Shown here in pieces: positions 1-3,969 of a stretch of 5,297 bases of DNA. The translations under genes were made by a program, and so were the position numbers. Source of the DNA: Atopobium sp. UBA2090 (lineage in GTDB: Bacteria; Actinomycetota; Coriobacteriia; Coriobacteriales; Atopobiaceae); the NCBI GenBank assembly GCA_002331575.1, contig DCZG01000058.1:2588-7884 (forward strand), read 5' to 3'. Each line of letters starts with the position of its first letter. Within the stretch, counting starts at the first letter, position 1. The notes below the pieces were generated by a model. The model saw nothing but the letters and a program-made list of their open reading frames with translations, ran no database searches and was not told the DNA's origin.

Positions 1-263
1 TTGGCTTCTTTCAGGCCCAGACCGGTGATTTCGCGCACAGCTTTAATCACGGACACTTTGTTGGCGCCGGCTTCTTGCAGCACGACGTCAAACTCGGTCT
101 TCTCCTCGGCCTCAGCAGCGCCAGCAGCGGGAGCGGCGACAACAGCGGCAGGAGCAGCGGCGGAAACGCCGAAGACGTCCTCCAGCTCATGGACGAGCTC
201 GGAAAGCTCGAGCGCGGGCATCTCCTTGAGGGCCTCGATGATCTCTTCCTTGGTGACAGCCAT
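1..263 (-). CDS. rplL: 50S ribosomal protein L7/L12, 5' part (cut by window edge)
   Basis: Encodes the N-terminal 87 residues of L7/L12, the multicopy flexible stalk protein of the 50S subunit that recruits and stimulates the translational GTPases EF-Tu, EF-G and IF2. Residues 1-30 (MAVTKEEIIEALKEM, then a LSELVHELEDVFGV-like helix) are the dimerisation domain that binds L10. Residues 34-51 are an Ala/Pro/Val-rich hinge. From about residue 54 the globular domain begins (TEFDVVLQEAGANK, then GLGLKEA), which carries the factor-binding surface. The last 35 or so residues lie beyond position 1. The start is set by ATG at 263-261, preceded by AAGGAG at 276-271 with 7 nt spacing. It follows rplJ by 67 nt with no terminator or promoter seen between them, so it is co-transcribed with rplJ. 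Most alanines of the hinge use GCT, unlike the GCC/GCG preference elsewhere. Identification is secure. Confidence 0.97.
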   Translation of the reverse strand, partial: MAVTKEEIIEALKEMPALELSELVHELEDVFGVSAAAPAAVVAAPAAGAAEAEEKTEFDVVLQEAGANKVSVIKAVREITGLGLKEA

Positions 264-330
264 GTCAGTTCTCCTTCTGGTTGGGGTCGCGCAGGGGCGG
301 CCTCACGTGTGTGTGATGGTGCGGGCCCGC

Positions 331-852
331 TTACGCGGCGTTCTTCTGATCGGCGACCGCCTCGAGCGCGGTGACGAGTCCCCTCGCGGGGCCTGCGCAC
401 ACCTGCGCGATTCCGGAGAGCGGGCTGGCGATGACGTACACGAGCTTTGCCATGAGCTCCTCGCGGGACGGAAGGTCCGCGTAGGCCATGGCATCCTCTG
501 CCGAGAGGGGCTGGCCATCGGCGATACCACCGATGAACGCCATCTTCTTGAGCTTGGTGGACTGCTCCTTGATGACCTTGGCCGCGGCGACGGCGTCCTT
601 GTCATAGAAGACGTAGGCGCAGGGACCGGCGAGCAGGTCGTCGATGTTGGGCATTCCGGCGTTGTCGAGCGCGATGCGGACGAGGTTGTTCTTGTACACC
701 TTCATCTCGGCGCCGGCCTCGCGAAGCGCGCGACGAACCTCCTGGGACTCCTTCACGGAGAGACCGCGATAGTCGACCACGAAGAGGCCCTTGGCGCTCT
801 TGAGCGAGCCGTTGACCTTCTCGAGCATGTCGATCTTGGACTGTGCTGGCAT
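331..852 (-). CDS. rplJ: 50S ribosomal protein L10
   Basis: L10 (173 aa) anchors L7/L12 dimers to 23S rRNA at the GTPase-associated centre and, as the L10-L12 complex, typically autoregulates its own operon. Residues 22-31 (GLFVVDYRGL) and 51-62 (KVYKNNLVRIAL) are the family's N-terminal RNA-binding domain signature. Residues 104-112 (MAFIGGIAD) lie in the globular core. The helix from about 130 to 168 is the L12-dimer docking helix. The same frame is open upstream to position 1095, but the start at 852 is chosen because MPAQSKIDML matches the family N-terminus and ATG 852-850 follows GAGGAGG (867-861) at about 8 nt. The extra upstream codons translate the structured leader and do not look like protein. 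It ends with TAA, the only non-TAG stop visible in the window. Length is normal for the family (about 165-180 aa). Confidence 0.97.
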   Translation of the reverse strand: MPAQSKIDMLEKVNGSLKSAKGLFVVDYRGLSVKESQEVRRALREAGAEMKVYKNNLVRIALDNAGMPNIDDLLAGPCAYVFYDKDAVAAAKVIKEQSTKLKKMAFIGGIADGQPLSAEDAMAYADLPSREELMAKLVYVIASPLSGIAQVCAGPARGLVTALEAVADQKNAA

Positions 853-872
853 GAAATACACCTCCTCGTTGC

Positions 873-913
873 TGCGAATAGGCACGAGCCGCCGACGCGG
901 GCGGGCCTTCGCA
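873..913 (-). other. Hairpin between attenuator and rplJ Shine-Dalgarno
   Basis: A long stem-loop lies just after the attenuator U-run and ends 5 nt before the rplJ SD (GAGGAGG, 867-861). UGCGAA (913-908) pairs with UUCGCA (878-873). GGC (907-905) pairs with GCC (883-881), leaving a UA bulge. CCGCC (904-900) pairs with GGCGG (893-889) around a 6-nt loop, with CUCGU unpaired on the 3' side. It has no U-run of its own, so it is not a terminator. It could separate the attenuator from the ribosome binding site or stabilise read-through mRNA. Confidence 0.5.
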
Positions 914-952
914 AAAGAAGACCCCGCTTGGCGCAGCCAAAACGGGGTCCTC
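913..952 (-). terminator. Attenuator (intrinsic terminator) in the L10 leader
   Basis: GACCCCG (949-943) pairs perfectly with CGGGGUC (926-920). The stem extends outward through A951-U918 and G952-C917 with one G-U pair, and inward through UUGGC pairing with GCCAA around a UGC loop. UUUU follows at 916-913. It sits inside the leader, about 60 nt before the rplJ start, where only attenuation makes sense. Upstream leader segments can pair with its 5' arm: AAUGGGG (999-993) with CCCCGUU (947-941), or GCCAAAG (1027-1021) with UUUUGGC (942-936). Confidence 0.8.
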
Positions 953-1059
953 GAGGATGCGATCTTCTGAGACCACCTCGGCAGGCGGGTTTCCCCATTG
1001 AGCCTTGCGGCGCCGGCTGTCTTTGGCAGCGGAACGTGCGATGAACACGAACGAGAGCG

Positions 1060-1088
1060 ATTGTGGCACGCGGCGAGGTTCGCGTCAA
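1060..1088 (-). promoter_or_regulatory. Sigma70-type promoter of rplJ-rplL
   Basis: The -35 element TTGACG (1088-1083) and the -10 element CACAAT (1065-1060) are separated by exactly 17 nt (1082-1066). They match the consensus at 5 of 6 and 4 of 6 positions. The predicted start is near 1052. The promoter lies downstream of the rplA terminator and directly before the L10 leader, which fits a separate rplJL transcription unit. Confidence 0.65.
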
Positions 1089-1135
1089 GCGGCACACGGG
1101 ACCACCACGTGCATCCGACGCCCCTCCGCGTTATG

Positions 1136-1166
1136 AAAACGGCCTCGTCCCCTGAGGGACGAGGCC
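1136..1166 (-). terminator. Intrinsic terminator after rplA
   Basis: GGCCUCGUCCC (1166-1156) pairs perfectly over 11 bp with GGGACGAGGCC (1151-1141) around the loop UCAG. G and then UUUU (1139-1136) follow. It begins 29 nt after the rplA stop. It would end transcripts arriving from rplKA, separating them from the rplJL promoter downstream. Partial read-through cannot be excluded from sequence. Confidence 0.85.
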
Positions 1167-1194
1167 GCGAGGATGCGCGGGTCCGAGCTGCCGA

Positions 1195-1905
1195 CTACTC
1201 CTGGGACGTGAAGTTGCGGGTGACGCTCGGGTCGATCTTGATGCCAGGGCCCATCGTGCTGGAGACGACGATGGACTTGACGTACTTGCCCTTGGCCGTG
1301 GACGGCTTGACGCGGAGGATCTCGGTGAAGAGCGCGCCGTAGTTCTCGGCGAGCTGCTCTGCGGAGAAGGACGCCTTGCCCATGGGGACGTGGCAGATGC
1401 CGTAGCGGTCGGCGCGGTACTCGACGCGGCCGGCCTTGAGCTCGTGGACCATCTTCTCGACGTCCATGGTCACCGTGCCGAGCTTGGGGTTGGGCATGAG
1501 ACCGCGGGGGCCGAGGATGCGGCCGAGACGACCGACCTTGCCCATGAGGTTGGGCGTGGCGATGGCGGCGTCGAAGTTGAGCTCGCCCTTCTGAATCTGC
1601 GCGACGAGCTCGTCGGAGCCGACGATGTCGGCGCCGGCGGCCTCGGCCTCGCGGGCCTTCTCGCCCTCGGCGAAGACGGCGACGCGGACGGTCTTGCCGG
1701 TGCCGTTGGGCAGCGAGATGGAGCCGCGGACGTTCTGGTCAGCCTTGCGGGTGTCGACGCCGAGGCGGATGGAGACCTCGATCGTCTCGTCGAACTTGGC
1801 CGGAGCGGCCTCCTTGGCGAGGGTCATGGCATCCATCGGGGCGTAGAGCTTGGTCCTGTCGATCTTTGCGGCAGCGGCCCTGAAGTTCTTTCCGTGCTTA
1901 GGCAT
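1195..1905 (-). CDS. rplA: 50S ribosomal protein L1
   Basis: L1 (236 aa) forms the mobile L1 stalk with 23S rRNA helices 76-78, helps release E-site tRNA and is the classical translational repressor of the L11 operon. The decisive signature is GPRGLMPNPK at residues 132-141, within GRLGRILGPRGLMPNPKLGT. The first and last thirds form the RNA-binding domain I. The middle, including VRVAVFAEGEKA (about 73-84) and ADIVGSDEL (92-100), is domain II. Length is typical of bacterial L1. The start at ATG 1905-1903 gives MPKHGKNFR and is preceded by AGGAGGT (1918-1912) at 6 nt. It lies 103 nt downstream of rplK in a gap filled with three hairpins, the last of which runs into the Shine-Dalgarno and resembles an L1-binding site. 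It ends with TAG, followed by an intrinsic terminator. Confidence 0.98.
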   Translation of the reverse strand: MPKHGKNFRAAAAKIDRTKLYAPMDAMTLAKEAAPAKFDETIEVSIRLGVDTRKADQNVRGSISLPNGTGKTVRVAVFAEGEKAREAEAAGADIVGSDELVAQIQKGELNFDAAIATPNLMGKVGRLGRILGPRGLMPNPKLGTVTMDVEKMVHELKAGRVEYRADRYGICHVPMGKASFSAEQLAENYGALFTEILRVKPSTAKGKYVKSIVVSSTMGPGIKIDPSVTRNFTSQE

Positions 1906-1917
1906 GTTCGTACCTCC

Positions 1918-1947
1918 TGTGGTCAGCGGGCTTCTCGCCCTCCCACA
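1918..1947 (-). promoter_or_regulatory. Candidate L1-binding hairpin at the rplA ribosome binding site
   Basis: UGUGG (1947-1943) pairs with CCACA (1922-1918). GGGC (1940-1937) pairs with GCCC (1931-1928) around the loop GAGAA. The two stems are separated by an asymmetric internal loop, GA on the 5' side and GCUGA on the 3' side. This two-stem layout, with a short GA strand opposite a longer purine-containing strand, resembles the L1 site in 23S rRNA and L1 operators as I recall them. The last A of the outer stem is the first base of the rplA AGGAGG, so closing the hairpin would compete with ribosome binding. The pairing is visible in the sequence. L1 binding is inference. Confidence 0.4.
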
Positions 1948-1952
1948 TCTTT

Positions 1953-1994
1953 GACGGTCTCCCGTCGGTTATCGAGAGGCGCCCCTTCGGGCGC
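1953..1994 (-). other. Two further hairpins in the rplK-rplA gap
   Basis: GCGCCC (1994-1989) pairs with GGGCGC (1984-1979) around GAAG. GACGG (1966-1962) pairs with CCGUC (1957-1953) around the GNRA loop GAGA. Neither is followed by a U-run, so they are not intrinsic terminators. With the 1947-1918 hairpin they leave little of the 103-nt gap unstructured. Roles could include mRNA stabilisation or processing between rplK and rplA. Confidence 0.45.
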
Positions 1995-2008
1995 GTGGTG
2001 CCAGGTTG

Positions 2009-2437
2009 CTACTCGGCGATCGTGACGCCCATGGAGCGGGCGGTGCCGGCGACGATGGCCTTGGCGGCATCGATGTCGTTGGCGTTGAGGTCGGGCATCT
2101 TGATCTCGGCGATCTTGGTGAGCTGCTCCTGGGTGAGCTGGCCGACCTTGTCGCGCTGGGGGACGCCGGAACCGCTCTTGATGCCGAGCTCCTTCTTGAT
2201 GAGCTGGGCCGCGGGGGGCGTCTTGCAGATGAAGTCGAAGGAGCGGTCCTCGTAGACCGTGATCTCGACCGGGATGATGTCGCCGGACTTGTCTGCGGTC
2301 TCCTTGTTGAAGGCCTGGCAGAACTGCATGATGTTGACCTGCGCGGCACCGAGCGCGGGGCCGACGGGAGGAGCCGGGTTCGCGGCGCCTGCAGGAATCT
2401 GGAGCTTGATGAAGTGAACGACCTTCTTCTTGGCCAT
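2009..2437 (-). CDS. rplK: 50S ribosomal protein L11
   Basis: L11 (142 aa) binds the GTPase-associated region of 23S rRNA together with L10-L12, and is needed for RelA-dependent stringent signalling and thiopeptide action. Residues 21-30 (PAPPVGPALG) are the conserved proline segment of the N-terminal domain that contacts thiostrepton-class drugs. NIMQFCQAFN (35-44) follows it. The C-terminal rRNA-binding domain spans about 72-142 and includes KTPPAAQLIKK and GTARSMGV (131-138). The frame is open a further 20 codons upstream, but ATG 2437-2435 (MAKKKVVHFIKLQ) is the family start and follows AGGAGG (2449-2444) at 6 nt. No resistance-type change is evident in the proline segment. It lies 97 nt after nusG, without a convincing promoter or terminator, so it is probably co-transcribed with the genes upstream. 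It ends with TAG. Confidence 0.98.
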   Translation of the reverse strand: MAKKKVVHFIKLQIPAGAANPAPPVGPALGAAQVNIMQFCQAFNKETADKSGDIIPVEITVYEDRSFDFICKTPPAAQLIKKELGIKSGSGVPQRDKVGQLTQEQLTKIAEIKMPDLNANDIDAAKAIVAGTARSMGVTIAE

Positions 2438-2480
2438 GAAATGCCTCCTGAGTAAAGTTCGAGCAGTGCTATCGTCGCGC

Positions 2481-2516
2481 CGGTTCCCGAGAAGCAATCC
2501 TCACCGATACGGGACC
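2481..2516 (-). other. Stem-loop in the nusG-rplK gap
   Basis: GGUCCCG (2516-2510) can pair with CGGGAACC (2489-2482) with one bulged A. An alternative fold pairs CGGU (2506-2503) with ACCG (2484-2481) and GAGGA (2502-2498) with UUCUC (2493-2489) around UUGC, leaving GGGA unpaired on one side. The site lies about 30 nt upstream of the rplK Shine-Dalgarno, the general region where the L1 operator sits in E. coli. No U-run follows, so it is not a terminator. Confidence 0.4.
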
Positions 2517-2531
2517 GTGCGGGATTTCCGG

Positions 2532-3080
2532 CTAACTGATGACCGACACCTGGTCGAGCGTGAGCTCGACGGGCGTCTCGCGGCCGAAGATGGTGAGCAT
2601 GACCTTGACCTTGCCAGACTCGGCGTTGACCTCGGCGACCTGCCCGTCGAAGTCGGCGAGAGGACCGGAGAGCACCTTGATGGACTGACCGACCTCGAGG
2701 TTGGTGGCCATGCGCTTGACGACGGGGGCGCCCGTCTGCCTGCCTCCGCCGCGCCTCATGATCTTGTCGAACTCGTCGCGACGCAGCGGCGTGGGCTTGC
2801 CGTCGATGCCGACGAAGCCGGTGACGCCGGGCGTGTTGCGGACGACGGCCCAGGTGTTGTCATCGACCTCCATGCGGACGAGAACGTAGCCCGGGAAGAC
2901 CTTGGCCTCCTTGACCTCGCTCTTGCCGCCCTCCTTGACCTCGGTGACCTCCTCGGTCGGAATCTTGATGTCCACGACCTGGTCCTCGAGGCCATAGGTC
3001 TCGATGCGGTGCTCAAGATCGGTCTTGACCTTGTTCTCGTAGCCGGAGTAGGTGTGGATGACGTACCAGCGCTTGGACAT
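2532..3080 (-). CDS. nusG: Transcription termination/antitermination factor NusG
   Basis: NusG (182 aa) binds RNA polymerase through its N-terminal NGN domain and contacts Rho or ribosomal S10 through its C-terminal KOW domain, coupling transcription to translation. The NGN domain covers about residues 4-108, with KRWYVIHTYSGYENKV at 3-18, FPGYVLVRM at 62-70 and NTPGVTGFVG at 82-91. A Gly/Arg-rich linker (RRGGGRQTG, 109-117) leads to the KOW domain (about 128-180), with VGQSIKVLSGPLADFDGQV and IFGRETPVEL. Length is typical of compact NusG, without the N-terminal extension found in some actinobacteria. The start is ATG 3080-3078, only 5 nt after the secE stop. Its weak SD (GAGGGG) falls inside the last codons of secE, so translational coupling to secE is likely. 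It ends with TAG. Confidence 0.98.
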   Translation of the reverse strand: MSKRWYVIHTYSGYENKVKTDLEHRIETYGLEDQVVDIKIPTEEVTEVKEGGKSEVKEAKVFPGYVLVRMEVDDNTWAVVRNTPGVTGFVGIDGKPTPLRRDEFDKIMRRGGGRQTGAPVVKRMATNLEVGQSIKVLSGPLADFDGQVAEVNAESGKVKVMLTIFGRETPVELTLDQVSVIS

Positions 3081-3085
3081 ATGGT

Positions 3086-3457
3086 CTATCCCCTCAGGCC
3101 CGTGTAGCCGATGAGAGCAGCCACGATGCCATTGTCGACGAGCCAGATGACCACGCCGAAGACGACGAGCGTCGCGATGACGGCCACGGAGTAGTTGGTG
3201 AGCTCCTCCTTGGAAGGCCAGACGACGCGACGAATCTCGGAGCGGACCTCCGTGAGATAGGTGGCGATGCGACCCTTGCGCTTGGCCTTGACCGGCTTGT
3301 CGGACGCCGTCTTGGCAACGCTGTCAGACTTGGCTGCCTTGGGCTTCTCCTCGGAGACGGATGCGGGCGTGGAAGCCGCCTGGGCGGCAGCGACGCGAGT
3401 GCGCTCCTCCGAACGAGCCTTGCGGGCGCTCCTCTTCTGACGATCCTTGTTCGCCAT
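3086..3457 (-). CDS. secE: Preprotein translocase subunit SecE
   Basis: SecE (123 aa) is the clamp subunit that stabilises SecY in the SecYEG protein-conducting channel of the cytoplasmic membrane. Residues 1-62 are a highly charged, Ala/Lys/Arg/Ser-rich and probably disordered N-terminal extension. The conserved core follows: an amphipathic helix around TYLTEVRSEIRRVVWPSKEE (67-86) with the diagnostic WPS at 80-82, then a single transmembrane helix at about 90-108 (SVAVIATLVVFGVVIWLV). The protein is therefore the short, single-membrane-span form, lengthened only at its cytoplasmic N-terminus. Start ATG 3457-3455 follows GAGGAG (3469-3464) at 6 nt. It sits between tRNA-Trp and nusG, the usual bacterial arrangement, and ends with TAG. 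Confidence 0.97.
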   Translation of the reverse strand: MANKDRQKRSARKARSEERTRVAAAQAASTPASVSEEKPKAAKSDSVAKTASDKPVKAKRKGRIATYLTEVRSEIRRVVWPSKEELTNYSVAVIATLVVFGVVIWLVDNGIVAALIGYTGLRG

Positions 3458-3489
3458 CCTCTACTCCTCAGATAGTCCCTTACATAGAA

Positions 3490-3519
3490 ACCGGCTAACC
3501 TCGCAAGAGGAAAGCCGGT
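3490..3519 (-). terminator. Terminator-like hairpin between tRNA-Trp and secE
   Basis: ACCGGCU (3519-3513) pairs with AGCCGGU (3496-3490). CCUC (3510-3507) pairs with GAGG (3502-3499) around UUGC. A symmetric UU/UU internal loop separates the two stems. Only a weak U-run (UUUCUAU) follows. It begins 9 nt after the tRNA CCA end. It could be a leaky terminator tuning secE-nusG relative to rpmG and the tRNA, or a processing or 3'-protection element. Confidence 0.45.
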
Positions 3520-3528
3520 GGTTAAATC

Positions 3529-3604
3529 TGGCAGGCCAGGAAGGACTCGAACCCTCAACAAACGGTTTTGGAGACCGCCGCTCTACCATTGGAGCTACTG
3601 GCCT
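3529..3604 (-). tRNA. tRNA-Trp (anticodon CCA)
   Basis: A complete cloverleaf of 76 nt including an encoded 3' CCA. The acceptor stem is AGGCCAG (from 3604) with CTGGCCT (3539-3533). The D stem is GCTC/GAGC. The anticodon stem is GCGGT/ACCGT with one G-U pair, closing the 7-nt loop CTCCAAA with anticodon CCA. The T arm is GAGGG-TTCGAGT-CCTTC with one G-U pair. The discriminator base is G, as expected for tRNA-Trp. It lies 18 nt after rpmG and upstream of secE, and no separate promoter is visible, so it is probably cut out of an mRNA-tRNA precursor. Confidence 0.97.
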
Positions 3605-3622
3605 GTGATGGCCCACCTTGTA

Positions 3623-3772
3623 CTAGCGGGTCTCGCGGTGAAGCGTGTGCTTGCGGCACCACGGGCAATACTTCTTCAACTCCATGCGATCGGGGTTGTT
3701 TGCCTTGTTCTTGGTCGTGGTGTAATTGCGGCGCTTGCATTCAGTGCATGCAAGTGTAACAAGTGTACGCAT
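3623..3772 (-). CDS. rpmG: 50S ribosomal protein L33, zinc-binding form
   Basis: L33 (49 aa) is a small 50S protein near the E site. The translation begins MRTLVTLACTECKRRNYTTT and ends KYCPWCRKHTLHRETR. Two CxxC pairs (Cys9/Cys12 and Cys36/Cys39) form the zinc ribbon of the 'C+' type. Many bacteria also carry a zinc-independent 'C-' paralogue that replaces it under zinc limitation. Length is exactly typical. Start ATG 3772-3770 is preceded by AGGAGG (3782-3777) at 4 nt. The gene is first in its transcription unit, about 50-55 nt from the predicted transcription start, and is followed 18 nt later by tRNA-Trp. It ends with TAG. It is easily missed because of its size. Confidence 0.97.
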   Translation of the reverse strand: MRTLVTLACTECKRRNYTTTKNKANNPDRMELKKYCPWCRKHTLHRETR

Positions 3773-3798
3773 GAATCCTCCTGAGAAACACCTTGCCA

Positions 3799-3817
3799 GT
3801 TCGAGACCTTCTCGAAC
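3799..3817 (-). repeat. Perfect 8-bp inverted repeat in the rpmG 5' leader
   Basis: GUUCGAGA (3817-3810) and UCUCGAAC (3806-3799) are perfect complements separated by only AGG. The element lies in the predicted 5' leader, 16 nt upstream of the rpmG Shine-Dalgarno and just downstream of the predicted start site. It could act as an mRNA 5' hairpin or, as DNA, as a repressor operator. No U-run follows. Confidence 0.6.
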
Positions 3818-3832
3818 ATGACGCGATGGAAT

Positions 3833-3862
3833 ACGCTACCATCACCAGCCCGACCTTGTCAA
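3833..3862 (-). promoter_or_regulatory. Sigma70-type promoter of rpmG-tRNA-Trp-secE-nusG
   Basis: A perfect -35 TTGACA (3862-3857) is followed after 18 nt by TAGCGT (3838-3833). That hexamer keeps the critical T1, A2 and T6 and is preceded by TGG, giving an extended -10 TGn. The predicted start is near 3826. It lies between the tuf terminator and rpmG, where a promoter is needed. Confidence 0.65.
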
Positions 3863-3912
3863 CTTGGCAAACGTCTGGGTGGCGTTCACACACAAATCTC
3901 AAACAGCGTGAG

Positions 3913-3949
3913 ACACAAAGGACCCGATGCTCCGAGGAACATCGGGTCC
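3913..3949 (-). terminator. Intrinsic terminator of tuf
   Basis: GGACCCGAUG (3949-3940) pairs perfectly over 10 bp with CAUCGGGUCC (3929-3920). The intervening bases (UUCC and GGAG) can extend the stem. UUUGUGU follows. It begins 20 nt after the tuf TAG stop and precedes a new promoter. Confidence 0.85.
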
Positions 3950-3969
3950 ATGTCAGAAGCTAACCGAAG

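Larger units (their letters stand above)
853..1052 (-). promoter_or_regulatory. L10 leader RNA upstream of rplJ-rplL
   Basis: This approximately 200-nt untranslated leader runs from the predicted start near 1052 to rplJ. It contains the blocks I recognise as hallmarks of the bacterial L10 leader: CCAAAGACAGC (about 1026-1016) and CCUGCCGAGG (985-976). The segments GCCGGCG and CGCCUGC between and within these blocks can pair with one mismatch to form the L10-binding stem. Between them sit two small GNRA-capped hairpins, GCC-GCAA-GGC and GGG-GAAA-CCC. In this family the L10(L12)4 complex binds the core and, in Bacillus subtilis, promotes termination at a downstream attenuator. A terminator hairpin is indeed present at 952-913. 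The motif match is direct. The regulatory mode is inferred from the family. Confidence 0.85.

Noticed and set aside
114..161. AGC-rich near-repeat within rplL
   Set aside because: It is explained by the Ala-rich hinge of L7/L12 coded largely by GCT, not by a separate repeat element.
321..330. Perfect palindrome GCGGGCCCGC right after the rplJ stop
   Set aside because: It has no loop for a stable RNA hairpin and no U-run. Short GC palindromes are frequent by chance in such a genome.
1..1044. Long plus-strand open frame (347 codons) opposite rplL and rplJ
   Set aside because: It is antisense to two certain genes and their leader, has low-complexity GC-driven composition and no ribosome binding site. 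It is a high-GC shadow frame.
853..1095. N-terminal extension of the rplJ frame by 81 codons
   Set aside because: It covers the promoter, L10 leader and attenuator, and does not resemble L10. A strong SD and the family start are at 852.
1390..2025. Plus-strand open frame of 211 codons opposite rplA
   Set aside because: Leu/Gly/Val/Asp-rich translation typical of the complement of a GC-rich gene, with no SD and no recognisable domain.
2444..2500. Possible promoter before rplK (TTGCTT ... GATAGC)
   Set aside because: The -10 match is poor and the spacing is 18 nt. Read-through from nusG explains expression without it.
2430..3107. Plus-strand open frame of 225 codons opposite nusG
   Set aside because: It mirrors nusG codon structure (repeated DLDLDL-like runs) and has no independent evidence of coding.
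3681..3819. Small upstream ORF starting at ATG 3819 and overlapping rpmG out of frame
   Set aside because: It has no Shine-Dalgarno, starts inside the stem-loop region and its translation looks like an rpmG shadow.
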